Below, one piece after another: positions 1 through 6,228 of a stretch of DNA of 6,228 nt. Each line of letters begins with the position of its first letter. Positions within the stretch are counted from its first letter, which is position 1. Both the position numbers and the translations under genes were made by a program. Source of the DNA: Comamonadaceae bacterium (GTDB taxonomy: Bacteria > Pseudomonadota > Gammaproteobacteria > Burkholderiales > Burkholderiaceae_C). Location: the NCBI GenBank assembly GCA_947483455.1, contig CANKNK010000107.1, forward strand, positions 1 through 6,228, written 5' to 3'. The notes beneath the pieces are model-generated. The model searched no databases and had not been told where the DNA came from. It worked only from the letters and a program-made list of their open reading frames with translations.

Positions 1-852
1 ATTTTGGTCGGCACCCTGTGCGCTGGCATTGGCAGTGTGTGGGTGGCGGCGGCGCTGAGCTTTGGGATGCTGGCCCGCTACACCCAGCACATGCTGAGCA
101 TGGCGGCCGGGGCGTTGCTGGCCACCGCGTTTATGCATTTGCTGCCAGAAGCCTTTGAAAGCCAAGCCGGCGCCCATGATTTGTTCATGACGCTGCTGAT
201 CGGTCTGGTGTTTTTCTTTTTGTTGGACAAAGCCGAGTTGTGGCACCACGGCCATGAACATGGGGCACACGCCCACAGCCACGCTGTCCACGAAACTGCG
301 CATGGGGCAAGCCCTGCGCTCGCCCATGCGGGTACACACGACCATGCGCACAGCCATGACCATGACCACGCCCCTGACCATGCGGGGGGCCACAGCCATA
401 CCGGCGGTAGCTGGGCGGTGTTGGCAGGGGACAGCGTGCATTGCTTTGGTGATGGCGTCTTGATCGCCTCGGCCTTTATGGCTGATATTCGCCTGGGCAT
501 GATTGCCTCGGTAGCCGTGCTGGCCCATGAGGTGCCGCACCATATGGGTGATTTGGTCGTTCTGCGCGCGGGCGCTACCGACCGGCAGGCGGCGCTCATC
601 AAAGTATCTATGGCCGGCTCGGTCACCGCATTGGGCGGTTTGCTAGGGTATTGGTTGGTAGAGCAATTGCAGGCCTATTTGCCTTTTTTTCTGGTCATCG
701 CGTCCAGTAGTTTTATTTACGTGGCCCTGGCCGACTTGATTCCGCAATTGCAAAAACGCTTGGGCGGCTGGCAAACCGCTGCCCAAATCGCCTGGCTATT
801 GGCCGGGATTGTGTTGGTCACGGCGGTCAGCTCCCTGGCACATGGCAATTAA
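1..852 (+). CDS. ZIP-family divalent metal transporter (5' partial)
   Basis: This is an inner-membrane ZIP (SLC39-like) transporter, expected to bring zinc or a similar divalent cation into the cytoplasm. The frame is open from base 1 and the first membrane helix starts at once, so the true start probably lies a few codons upstream. A TTG at base 4 is a possible but less likely start. Counting from that TTG, helix 1 is about residues 2-22 and helix 2 carries the family motif HLLPEA at 45-50. Helix 3 is about 61-75. A loop at 81-132 contains 19 histidines, a typical cytoplasmic metal-binding loop. Helix 4 has HCFGDG at 146-151 and helix 5 has HEVPHHMGD at 175-183. The last helices run from about 203 to 278. 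The usual Asn after the helix-4 His is Cys147, and the usual second Glu of helix 5 is His180. The family call is firm; the metal is not known. The gene reads in the same direction as the efflux operon but is separated from it by 154 bp. Confidence 0.93.
   Translation: MLVGTLCAGIGSVWVAAALSFGMLARYTQHMLSMAAGALLATAFMHLLPEAFESQAGAHDLFMTLLIGLVFFFLLDKAELWHHGHEHGAHAHSHAVHETAHGASPALAHAGTHDHAHSHDHDHAPDHAGGHSHTGGSWAVLAGDSVHCFGDGVLIASAFMADIRLGMIASVAVLAHEVPHHMGDLVVLRAGATDRQAALIKVSMAGSVTALGGLLGYWLVEQLQAYLPFFLVIASSSFIYVALADLIPQLQKRLGGWQTAAQIAWLLAGIVLVTAVSSLAHGN
244..399 (+). other. Histidine-rich loop coding segment of the ZIP transporter
   Basis: This stretch codes for residues 81-132 of the ZIP protein, with 19 histidines in 52 residues arranged mostly as HxH and DHxH pairs. 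In ZIP proteins such a loop lies between the third and fourth membrane helices on the cytoplasmic side and is thought to bind or sense metal. The DNA is correspondingly rich in CAC and CAT codons, giving repeated CATGAC and CACGCC words, which makes it prone to length change between strains. The repetition is explained by the protein and is not a separate DNA element. Confidence 0.8.
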
Positions 853-895
853 GCGCGCCCGTCATGGTGGGCCCTTAGGATAGCCAGGCCTGAAA

Positions 896-907
896 GCCCT
901 ATAGGGC
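896..907. repeat. Perfect 12-bp palindrome
   Basis: The sequence GCCCTATAGGGC is identical to its own reverse complement. It lies 44 bp after the ZIP stop codon and about 100 bp before the efflux operon. Its right half carries the first of three TAGGGC copies. It could be a binding site for a dimeric regulator, or part of a 3'-end hairpin of the ZIP transcript. Neither role is shown. Confidence 0.45.
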
Positions 908-921
908 GGCCGATTGCCGCC
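905..921. repeat. GC-rich inverted repeat, 6-bp arms
   Basis: GGCGGC (905-910) and GCCGCC (916-921) are perfect inverted arms around the 5-base loop CGATT. The left arm overlaps the end of the 12-bp palindrome. A related dyad, GGCG (965-968) and CGCC (975-978) with GATTGT between, recurs 60 bp downstream in the same context, TAGGGCGG followed by ATTG. It is not followed by a T-run, so it does not read as a rho-independent terminator. Confidence 0.4.
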
Positions 922-930
922 AATGCCCGA

Positions 931-945
931 AAATAGGGCCTATTT
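931..945. promoter_or_regulatory. 15-bp palindrome, candidate operator
   Basis: AAATAGGGCCTATTT has seven paired bases on each side of a central G, which is the size and shape of a site for a dimeric helix-turn-helix repressor of the TetR or MarR kind. It lies 61 bp upstream of the start of the outer-membrane factor gene and includes the second TAGGGC copy. Control of the efflux operon from here is an inference; no regulator gene is in view. Confidence 0.4.
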
Positions 946-970
946 GGAACTGACGCAGGCGTAGGGCGGA

Positions 971-1000
971 TTGTCGCCGCGCTAAAGTCTTGAAAATATT
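971..1000 (+). promoter_or_regulatory. Possible sigma-70 type promoter of the efflux operon
   Basis: TTGTCG at 971-976 resembles a -35 box. The AT-rich AATATT at 995-1000 lies 18 bp further on and matches four of six bases of the -10 consensus. The -35 candidate lies inside the third repeat unit (962-978), which would suit repression by a protein bound there. If this promoter is used, transcription would start at or very near the ATG at 1007, leaving almost no leader. The match is weak and AT-rich DNA at a start codon is common. Confidence 0.25.
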
Positions 1001-1006
1001 TATTGA

Positions 1007-2473
1007 ATGAAGCAATTGCAGAACAGCGCGCTGTGCAAGCGTTTGGGCGCCATCGCCACCAGTGCCGCCGCACTTCTCTTGACTGCTTGCACTTTGCCGC
1101 AGCAACCGAGCGCGCCCCTTGCGCCGGTGGTGGCGCAATGGCAAGCTCCTTTGCCGCACCAGGGCAACACCCGCACTTTGCAGGAATGGTGGCAAGCCCA
1201 GGCCGACCCCTCGCTGCTGCGTTTGCAGGATGCCGCCCAAAGTGCCAGCCCCCATCTGTCTCTGGCCCTGTCGGCCATCGCCCAAGCCCGTGCCAGCAGT
1301 GCCGCCGCCCGCGCGACCCTGCTGCCCCAGGTGGGCGCGGGTGTGTCGCTCAGCCGGGGCGAGAGCCAGCCCGATCTTGGCGTGACCAGCACTGCCGCAG
1401 CTTCGGTGCAGGCCAGCTGGGAAATCGATCTCGTAGGCGCCAACCAATTGGTCAAAGACGGCGCACAGGCCCAATTGCAGTCCAGCCAAGCGCAATGGCA
1501 TGATGCCCGTGTCGCCCTGGCTGCCGAAGTAGCCCACGCGTATTACGGCGCGCGCGCCTGCCAGCCTTTGGCCCAGAACGCGCGCACTGTCAGCCAGTCG
1601 TATGACGAAACCGCACGCCTGACCGGCCAATTGCTGGCGGCTGGTATGGTGCCTGCGGCCAACCTGGCTCTGGCGCGCTCTGCGGCCGCCGATGCGCACA
1701 GCCGCTGGTTAGAGCAAAGCGCGCAGTGCGATATGGGCATCAAAGCGCTGGTGGCGCTGTCGGCCTTGTCCGAGGCACAGGTGCGCGGCTTGGTAGGCAC
1801 GGGAAGTGCGGTACAGGGTGCACCCGGCTTGGCCCTTGGCAGCCTGCCCGCACAAACCATCGCCCAGCGCCCAGATGTGTTTTCGGCCGAGCGCGACGTC
1901 TTCAAGGCCGCTGCCTTGGTGGCCGGAGCGCAGGCGCAACGCTGGCCCCGGCTGACGATCAATGGCTCTATCGGGCCCGCGCAATTCGGTATTGCTGGGG
2001 TAGATAAAAACTTGACGACCTGGTCTTTAGGACCGGTGTCCTTGGTGGTTCCGGTTTTTGATGCGGGTCAGCGCCAGGCCAATATCGACGCGGCGCAATC
2101 CAATTTTGAAAGCAAAGTGGCGCTTTATCAGGCGCGCGTGCGCGGCGCAGTGCGTGAGGTGGAAGAGGCTTTGGTGCAATTGCAATTGAATACCGACCGC
2201 AGCGAACAAGCGCAGCGCAATTCGCGCTATGCCAAGCAGGTGCATGATGCCGTGCTTGCGCGCCAGCGCCAGGGCATGGCCACCGGCTTGGAGGTACAGG
2301 AGGCGCGCCGTGGCTTGCTGGCCACCGAGGCGCAGCACATCGGTTTGCAGTGGGAAGGTCGCCGCGCTTGGGTGAGCTTGTACCGCGCCGCCGGTGGTGG
2401 CTGGGACAGTGCCATCGTGGGTAGTGGGCCGGCTTCGGTGTTGCAGCCTGCGCACAGCGACACCCATCCATAA
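1007..2473 (+). CDS. Outer-membrane efflux lipoprotein (TolC/OprM, NodT family)
   Basis: This is the outer-membrane channel of a tripartite efflux pump, the duct through which the RND permease and adaptor expel substrate. The N-terminus is a lipoprotein signal with a hydrophobic stretch (about 15-25) and the lipobox LTAC ending at Cys28, so the mature protein should be lipid-anchored. Family signs include WEIDLVG at 138-144, QRPDV at 287-291 and the closing LYRAAGGGW at 458-466. Two outer-membrane efflux repeats flank the QRPDV linker region. The length of 488 residues is normal. Cys185 and Cys241 in the first repeat may form a periplasmic disulfide. The ATG at 1007 gives a good signal peptide but has no recognisable ribosome-binding sequence before it. 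It is the first gene of the operon, 18 bp before the adaptor. The family is firm; the substrate is unknown. Confidence 0.95.
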   Translation: MKQLQNSALCKRLGAIATSAAALLLTACTLPQQPSAPLAPVVAQWQAPLPHQGNTRTLQEWWQAQADPSLLRLQDAAQSASPHLSLALSAIAQARASSAAARATLLPQVGAGVSLSRGESQPDLGVTSTAAASVQASWEIDLVGANQLVKDGAQAQLQSSQAQWHDARVALAAEVAHAYYGARACQPLAQNARTVSQSYDETARLTGQLLAAGMVPAANLALARSAAADAHSRWLEQSAQCDMGIKALVALSALSEAQVRGLVGTGSAVQGAPGLALGSLPAQTIAQRPDVFSAERDVFKAAALVAGAQAQRWPRLTINGSIGPAQFGIAGVDKNLTTWSLGPVSLVVPVFDAGQRQANIDAAQSNFESKVALYQARVRGAVREVEEALVQLQLNTDRSEQAQRNSRYAKQVHDAVLARQRQGMATGLEVQEARRGLLATEAQHIGLQWEGRRAWVSLYRAAGGGWDSAIVGSGPASVLQPAHSDTHP

Positions 2474-2491
2474 GACTGAAAGTTAAGACCT

Positions 2492-3703
2492 ATGTATTTG
2501 CCAGACGCTTTGTTTTTTTCCCCCGTGCATTCGCGCCCGGTGCGCCTGCCGGCCAAGGCTTGGTGGCCGATCGCCGTGCTAGTCGGTGCCTTGGTCGTGT
2601 CAGGCGCGCAGGCGGCAGAGCCCCAGCCCGCAGCCAAACCAGCCTTAACCGTCAGTACCACCCGCGTGCAAAAAACGATGCTGCCTCTGACCCTGGTCGC
2701 CAATGGCAATGTGGCGGCCTGGCAGGAGGCCAGCGTCTCCGCCGAGGTGGGCGGTTTACGCATTGCCGACCTGATGGCCAATGTGGGTGACGTGGTGCAA
2801 GCAGGCCAGTTACTGGCGCAGTTGTCGGCCGAAAGTGTGCAGGCGGATGTGGCCTTGGCCCGTGCCCAATTAGCCGAGGCCCAGGCCGCTGCACAGGATG
2901 CGGTGGCAAACGCCGACCGCGCCCGCGCCCTGCAAAGCGACAGTGCCTTGAGCAGTCAGCAAATCAGCCAGATGCTCAGTGCCGAAAAAATGGCCAAAGC
3001 GCGCCTGGAAGCAGCTAAAGCGGGGTTGGACGGCCAGTTGCTTAGGCTCAAGCACACGCAAATCATCGCGCCTGATAGCGGCACCATCATCGCCCGCAAT
3101 GCCGCCTTGGGCGCGGTGGTAGCGCCCGGCAGCGAGTTGTTCCGCATGCTGCGCCGCAGCCGTCTGGAATGGCGCGCCGAGCTCACTGCCAATGAATTGG
3201 CGCGTCTCTCCGTGGGTTCCACCGCGCGCATCACCGCACCAGGTGGCGGCCAGTGGCGAGGCCTGGTGCGCATGGTCGCGCCCACGGTAGATGCGCAAAG
3301 CCGCGTCGGTCTAGCCTATGTGGATTTGCTCGGCCCCCTGGACAAAAACGCCGCAGCGCTCAAGCCCGGCATGTATGCACCGGGCGAGTTTGTCTTGGGC
3401 CAAACCCCGGCCCTGACGGTAGCGCAGCAGGCGGTCGTGGTGCGCGATGGATTTAGCTATTGTTTCCTTTTGCAAAACGATGGTCGCGTGACGCAGACCC
3501 GGATCAATACCGGCAGACGGGCCAACAGCCCGGCAGGCCCGGTGATTGAAGTGACCGATGGGCTGCAAGCAGATGCCTTGGTGGTGTCCTCCGGTGCGGG
3601 CTTTTTGCGCGATGGCGACAGCGTAAAAGTGGCCGCCCCCGCCCCCGCACCCGCTGCGCCCGCCAGTGCGGCGCGGCCCGCTGCCAGTGCAGCCGCGCGA
3701 TAA
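2492..3703 (+). CDS. RND efflux periplasmic adaptor (HlyD/AcrA-like)
   Basis: This membrane fusion protein would bridge the RND permease and the outer-membrane channel in the periplasm. A long N-region leads into a hydrophobic segment (about 25-38) ending GAQAA, with signal cleavage likely after residue 41. There is no lipobox, so it is probably not a lipoprotein. The two halves of the lipoyl-like domain are at about 82-111 and 191-219 (the second begins IIAPDSGTI). They are separated by an Ala/Gln-rich alpha-hairpin at about 113-188. The beta-barrel spans about 225-303, and the membrane-proximal domain runs from about 305 to 378. The last 24 residues are nearly all Ala, Pro, Ser and Arg, an unstructured tail. 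The total of 403 residues is normal for the family. The Shine-Dalgarno is poor. A GTG at codon 12 is an alternative start, but it follows a T/C run with no better ribosome site. Confidence 0.94.
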   Translation: MYLPDALFFSPVHSRPVRLPAKAWWPIAVLVGALVVSGAQAAEPQPAAKPALTVSTTRVQKTMLPLTLVANGNVAAWQEASVSAEVGGLRIADLMANVGDVVQAGQLLAQLSAESVQADVALARAQLAEAQAAAQDAVANADRARALQSDSALSSQQISQMLSAEKMAKARLEAAKAGLDGQLLRLKHTQIIAPDSGTIIARNAALGAVVAPGSELFRMLRRSRLEWRAELTANELARLSVGSTARITAPGGGQWRGLVRMVAPTVDAQSRVGLAYVDLLGPLDKNAAALKPGMYAPGEFVLGQTPALTVAQQAVVVRDGFSYCFLLQNDGRVTQTRINTGRRANSPAGPVIEVTDGLQADALVVSSGAGFLRDGDSVKVAAPAPAPAAPASAARPAASAAAR

Positions 3704-3716
3704 GGGGCGGATGTGA
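3704..3716 (+). promoter_or_regulatory. Ribosome-binding site and start of the RND permease gene
   Basis: The adaptor stop TAA (3701-3703) runs into AAGGGG (3702-3707), the clearest Shine-Dalgarno-like sequence in the window. It lies 5 bases before the GTG at 3713. That GTG gives the usual RND N-terminus: a short amphipathic piece, then RNPIPAIML. An ATG at 3711-3713 overlaps the GTG in another frame and is followed immediately by TGA (3714-3716), forming a start-stop pair on top of the real start. The stop-to-start distance from the adaptor is 9 bp, so translational coupling is likely. Confidence 0.6.
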
Positions 3717-6228
3717 ATTTTTCGGCTTACTCGATCAGGAATCCGATCCCGGCGATCATGCTGTTCGCCTTGCTCACGCTGGCCGGTTTGTTGGCCTTTC
3801 GCGGCAGTGTGGTGCAGGACTTTCCGGATATTGAATTGCCCATCGTGACGGTAGAGGCGGGCTTGCCCGGCGCGGCGCCTGCGCAAATGGAAACTGAGGT
3901 GGCGCGCAAGATAGAAGACGCGGTGGCCACTTTGGCGGGTGTGAAAAACGTGTACACCACCGTGCTCGATGGCAGTGCGGTAGTGACGGTCGAATTTGTG
4001 CTGGAAAAGCCGATCAACGAAGCCGTCAATGAAGTGCGTGATGCGGTTGCCAGTGTGCGTGCAGATTTGCCCTCTGAGTTGCGCGATCCTTCGGTAACCA
4101 AGGCCACTACGGCCGGCCGCGTGGTATTGGCCTATACGGTCCAGGCTTCGGGCGCGCCCGGTATGCAGGTGCGTGATGACGAAGCTATCAGCTGGTTTGT
4201 CGATAACGCGGTAAGTAAGCGCTTGCGCGGGGTGTCGGGCGTGGGTGCGGTCAAGCGCATCGGTGGCGTATACCGCGAGGTGCGGGTAGAGCTCGATGCC
4301 GCCCGCATGGCGGCGCTAGGTGTCTCTGCTTTGGATGTTTCGCGTCGCTTGAAAATCGTACAGGTCGAAGCGCCAGGCGGCCGTGGCGATGTGAGCGGCG
4401 CAGAGCAATCCGTGCGCACCATAGCGACGGTGCAAAGCGCGCAAGAGTTGGCGCAGCTGGATTTGCCGCTGCCCGATGGCCGCCATGTGCGTTTGGAGCA
4501 AATTGCTACAGTCTCGGACACCGTGAGCGAAGCGCGCGCCATCGCCACCCAAGATGGCGCCAAAGTGGTGGCCTTTGAAATATTCCGTAGCAAAGGCGCC
4601 AGCGAAGTGGCGGTCGCCCAAGGTTCGCGCCAGGTGGTGCGCAAGCTGCAGGAAGAAAACCCGGACTTGCGCATCACGGCGATTATTGACAACGCCGAGC
4701 CGGTGCAGGAAAACTTCAAAGGGTCTATGGAGTTGCTGTACGACGGCGCGCTCTTGGCAATCTTGGTGGTGTGGTTGTTTCTGCGTGATTGGCGTGCGAC
4801 GTTTGTTGTTTCTACCGCCTTGCCGCTGTCCATCATTCCCACGTTTTTGGGCATGAAGTATTTTGGTTACACCCTCAATACGGTGACGCTCTTGTCCTTG
4901 GCTTTGGTGGTCGGCGTGCTGGTTGATGATGCGATTGTCGAAATTGAAAACATAGCCCGGCATTTGCGTATGGGCAAGTCTCCGTTTCAGGCAGCCATGG
5001 AGGCGGCTGACGAGATTGGCATGGCGGTGATTGCCACCACTTTTGCCTTGGTGGCGGTGTTTTTGCCCACTGCTTTTATGGGCGGCGTGCCGGGCCTGTT
5101 TTTCAAGCAATTTGGCTGGACGGCGGTGTTGGCGATACTGGCCTCACTGATGGTGGCGCGCTTGCTCACACCCATGATGGCTGCCTATATTTTGCGGCCC
5201 GCCCGCAAGGCTGATGGTGCGCCGGTGTTGGTGGAGCCGCCCGATGGCCCGGTCATGCGCGCTTACTTGCGGGTCATGCAATGGTGCTTGCGCCACCGCC
5301 TGGTCACCGCCATCGCAGCGGGTCTGTTTTTTGTGGGCTCGGTGTCCTTGGTGGGCTTGCTGCCCACGACCTTTATTCCACCGGGTGACCGGGGGCAGAC
5401 GCAGGTCACGATCGAGCTGGCCCCTGGCAGCACCTTGGTCGAAACGCAGCGCATTGCCGAACAGGCGCGCAAAGAAATTGCGACCCTACCGCATATCGTG
5501 GGCATCTTCAGCTCGATTGGCGGGGGCTCCAGTGGCGATGCGTTTGCGCCCGGTGCCGCTGCAGAGGCGCGCCGCGCGGTGCTGACCATTAGCGCCGTGC
5601 ACCGCAATGATCGCAAAGAAAGCATGCAGGACATTGACGCCCAGATTCGCAGCCGCATGGCCGACATTGCGGGCGCGCGTTTTAACGTGGGATCACCCGA
5701 GACCGGCGGCAAGCTGCAGCTGGTGCTCAAAAGCGAAGACCCGCAGGCCTTGATGCAGGCGGCCCAGTTGGTCGAGCGCGATCTTCGCAGCCTCAAAGGC
5801 ATAGGCAATGTCAATTCCAGCGCCTCGCTGGTGCGCCCGGAAATCATTGTGCGCCCTGACAATGCCCGCGCCGCCGATCTGGGCGTGACGGCGGCCAGCA
5901 TTGGTGAGACGGTACGCGTGGCGACTGCGGGTGACTACGACACTGCGCTGTCCAAACTCAATCTCGCGCAGCGCCAAGTGCCTATTCGCGTGAAGCTGCC
6001 CGATGCAGTGCGCGCAGATATGGCTTCTATCGGACGATTAACCGTACCCGGTAAGCACGGCCCGGTGATGCTGGCCCAAGTGGCCGACATCCGCATGGAC
6101 AGCGGGCCGGCGCAAATCACCCGACTCAACCGTAACCGCAATGTCGTGCTGGAAGTGGAACTGGGCAAGCGCACGCTGGGCGAAGTCAATGCAGAGGCGC
6201 TGGCCTTGCCCAGCCTGGCTAATTTACC
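3713..6228 (+). CDS. RND efflux permease, HAE-type (3' partial)
   Basis: This is the inner-membrane, proton-driven subunit of the pump, in the AcrB/MexB/MdtB superfamily. The frame stays open from the GTG at 3713 to the window edge, giving 838 residues. RND permeases usually have about 1,020-1,060, so roughly 200 are missing, including helices 8-12 and the lysine of the proton relay. Helix 1 is about 8-29. The first periplasmic porter region is about 35-330 and has DFPDIELP at 36-43 and LPGAAPAQ at 51-58. Helices 2-6 are about 340-497. Helix 4 has VDDAIVEIEN at 404-413, where Asp405 and Asp406 match the proton-relay pair Asp407/Asp408 of AcrB. Helix 7 is about 528-550, and the second periplasmic region follows to the cut. 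Glu410 is an extra acidic residue where AcrB has valine. The aspartate pair argues for a drug or amphiphile pump over a heavy-metal (CusA-type) one. No frameshift or internal stop is seen. Confidence 0.95.
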   Translation, partial: MNFSAYSIRNPIPAIMLFALLTLAGLLAFRGSVVQDFPDIELPIVTVEAGLPGAAPAQMETEVARKIEDAVATLAGVKNVYTTVLDGSAVVTVEFVLEKPINEAVNEVRDAVASVRADLPSELRDPSVTKATTAGRVVLAYTVQASGAPGMQVRDDEAISWFVDNAVSKRLRGVSGVGAVKRIGGVYREVRVELDAARMAALGVSALDVSRRLKIVQVEAPGGRGDVSGAEQSVRTIATVQSAQELAQLDLPLPDGRHVRLEQIATVSDTVSEARAIATQDGAKVVAFEIFRSKGASEVAVAQGSRQVVRKLQEENPDLRITAIIDNAEPVQENFKGSMELLYDGALLAILVVWLFLRDWRATFVVSTALPLSIIPTFLGMKYFGYTLNTVTLLSLALVVGVLVDDAIVEIENIARHLRMGKSPFQAAMEAADEIGMAVIATTFALVAVFLPTAFMGGVPGLFFKQFGWTAVLAILASLMVARLLTPMMAAYILRPARKADGAPVLVEPPDGPVMRAYLRVMQWCLRHRLVTAIAAGLFFVGSVSLVGLLPTTFIPPGDRGQTQVTIELAPGSTLVETQRIAEQARKEIATLPHIVGIFSSIGGGSSGDAFAPGAAAEARRAVLTISAVHRNDRKESMQDIDAQIRSRMADIAGARFNVGSPETGGKLQLVLKSEDPQALMQAAQLVERDLRSLKGIGNVNSSASLVRPEIIVRPDNARAADLGVTAASIGETVRVATAGDYDTALSKLNLAQRQVPIRVKLPDAVRADMASIGRLTVPGKHGPVMLAQVADIRMDSGPAQITRLNRNRNVVLEVELGKRTLGEVNAEALALPSLANL

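Larger units (their letters stand above)
853..1006. promoter_or_regulatory. Non-coding gap with repeated dyads before the efflux operon
   Basis: No credible gene lies in this 154 bp. It contains three direct copies of TAGGGC at 902-907, 934-939 and 962-967, spaced 32 and 28 bp apart. It also holds a perfect 12-bp palindrome (896-907), a 15-bp palindrome (931-945) and a GC-rich inverted repeat (905-921). The last 25 bp are AT-rich and lead straight into the ATG of the outer-membrane factor gene. The region is the natural place for the promoter and operator of the efflux operon. No regulator gene is visible in the window, so the binding protein is unknown. I see no convincing terminator for the upstream ZIP gene: the short GCCC/GGGC stem at 857-872 has no T-run after it. 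Confidence 0.55.

Noticed and set aside
857..872. Terminator hairpin after the ZIP gene (GCCC and GGGC arms, 8-base loop)
   Set aside because: The stem is only four base pairs and no T-run follows it.
899..1699. A 266-codon minus-strand frame spanning the intergenic gap and the start of the outer-membrane factor gene
   Set aside because: Its composition is Arg/Gly/Gln-rich with no domain, and it overlaps the signal peptide and first repeat of a clear gene. It is a shadow frame.
2513..2524. T7-C5 homopolymer run in the first codons of the adaptor as a phase-variation switch
   Set aside because: The tracts are short (seven and five bases), the frame is intact, and efflux adaptors are not typical phase-variable genes. 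Chance is more likely.
3758..3760. ATG at codon 16 as the permease start
   Set aside because: It would remove the conserved N-terminal RNPIPA segment and part of helix 1, and it lacks the well-placed AAGGGG found before the GTG.
4316..5110. A 264-codon open frame on the minus strand opposite the permease
   Set aside because: It lies wholly within a well-supported permease gene. Its translation is rich in His, Arg and Gln with no recognisable domain, which is typical of antisense frames in GC-rich genes.
3713..6228. Assignment as a heavy-metal (CusA/CzcA-type) RND pump because of the neighbouring metal transporter
   Set aside because: The permease has the DD pair and VDDAIVEIEN motif of the drug or amphiphile group, and I see no methionine relay or His-rich metal loop in the pump proteins. 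Proximity to the ZIP gene alone is not evidence.
1..6228. CRISPR array, insertion sequence, tRNA or phage-related genes
   Set aside because: I found no regular spacer-repeat array, no transposase or integrase-like protein, no terminal inverted repeats and no cloverleaf-like sequence. The window is nearly filled by four transport genes.

Overview
The window looks like an ordinary chromosomal segment of a GC-rich Gram-negative bacterium. The outer-membrane lipoprotein channel shows the Gram-negative envelope. The base composition, the frequent TTG leucine codons and the NodT-type protein style suggest a betaproteobacterium, probably Burkholderiales and perhaps near Comamonadaceae. That placement is a judgement from style, not from a marker gene. 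All genes are on the + strand.

Bases 1-852 hold the nearly complete 3' part of a ZIP-family divalent metal transporter with a long histidine-rich cytoplasmic loop. Its metal-site motifs depart from the family norm: HCFGDG in the fourth membrane helix and HEVPHHMGD in the fifth. Bases 853-1006 are a non-coding gap of 154 bp. It contains three TAGGGC direct repeats about 30 bp apart, two perfect or near-perfect palindromes and a GC-rich dyad. The last repeat abuts a possible promoter for the next genes.

Bases 1007 to the end of the window hold a compact three-gene tripartite efflux operon in the order outer-membrane factor (1007-2473), periplasmic adaptor (2492-3703) and inner-membrane RND permease (3713 to beyond 6228, cut off by the window). 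The gaps are 18 bp and 9 bp, so the genes are very probably co-transcribed. Together they would make a proton-driven pump spanning both membranes. The permease has the paired aspartates of the hydrophobe/amphiphile (HAE) type, and I see no feature that fixes its substrate.

I do not see a CRISPR array, mobile element, RNA gene or an obviously new system. The points most worth a second look are the altered ZIP metal site and the repeated dyads upstream of the efflux operon.
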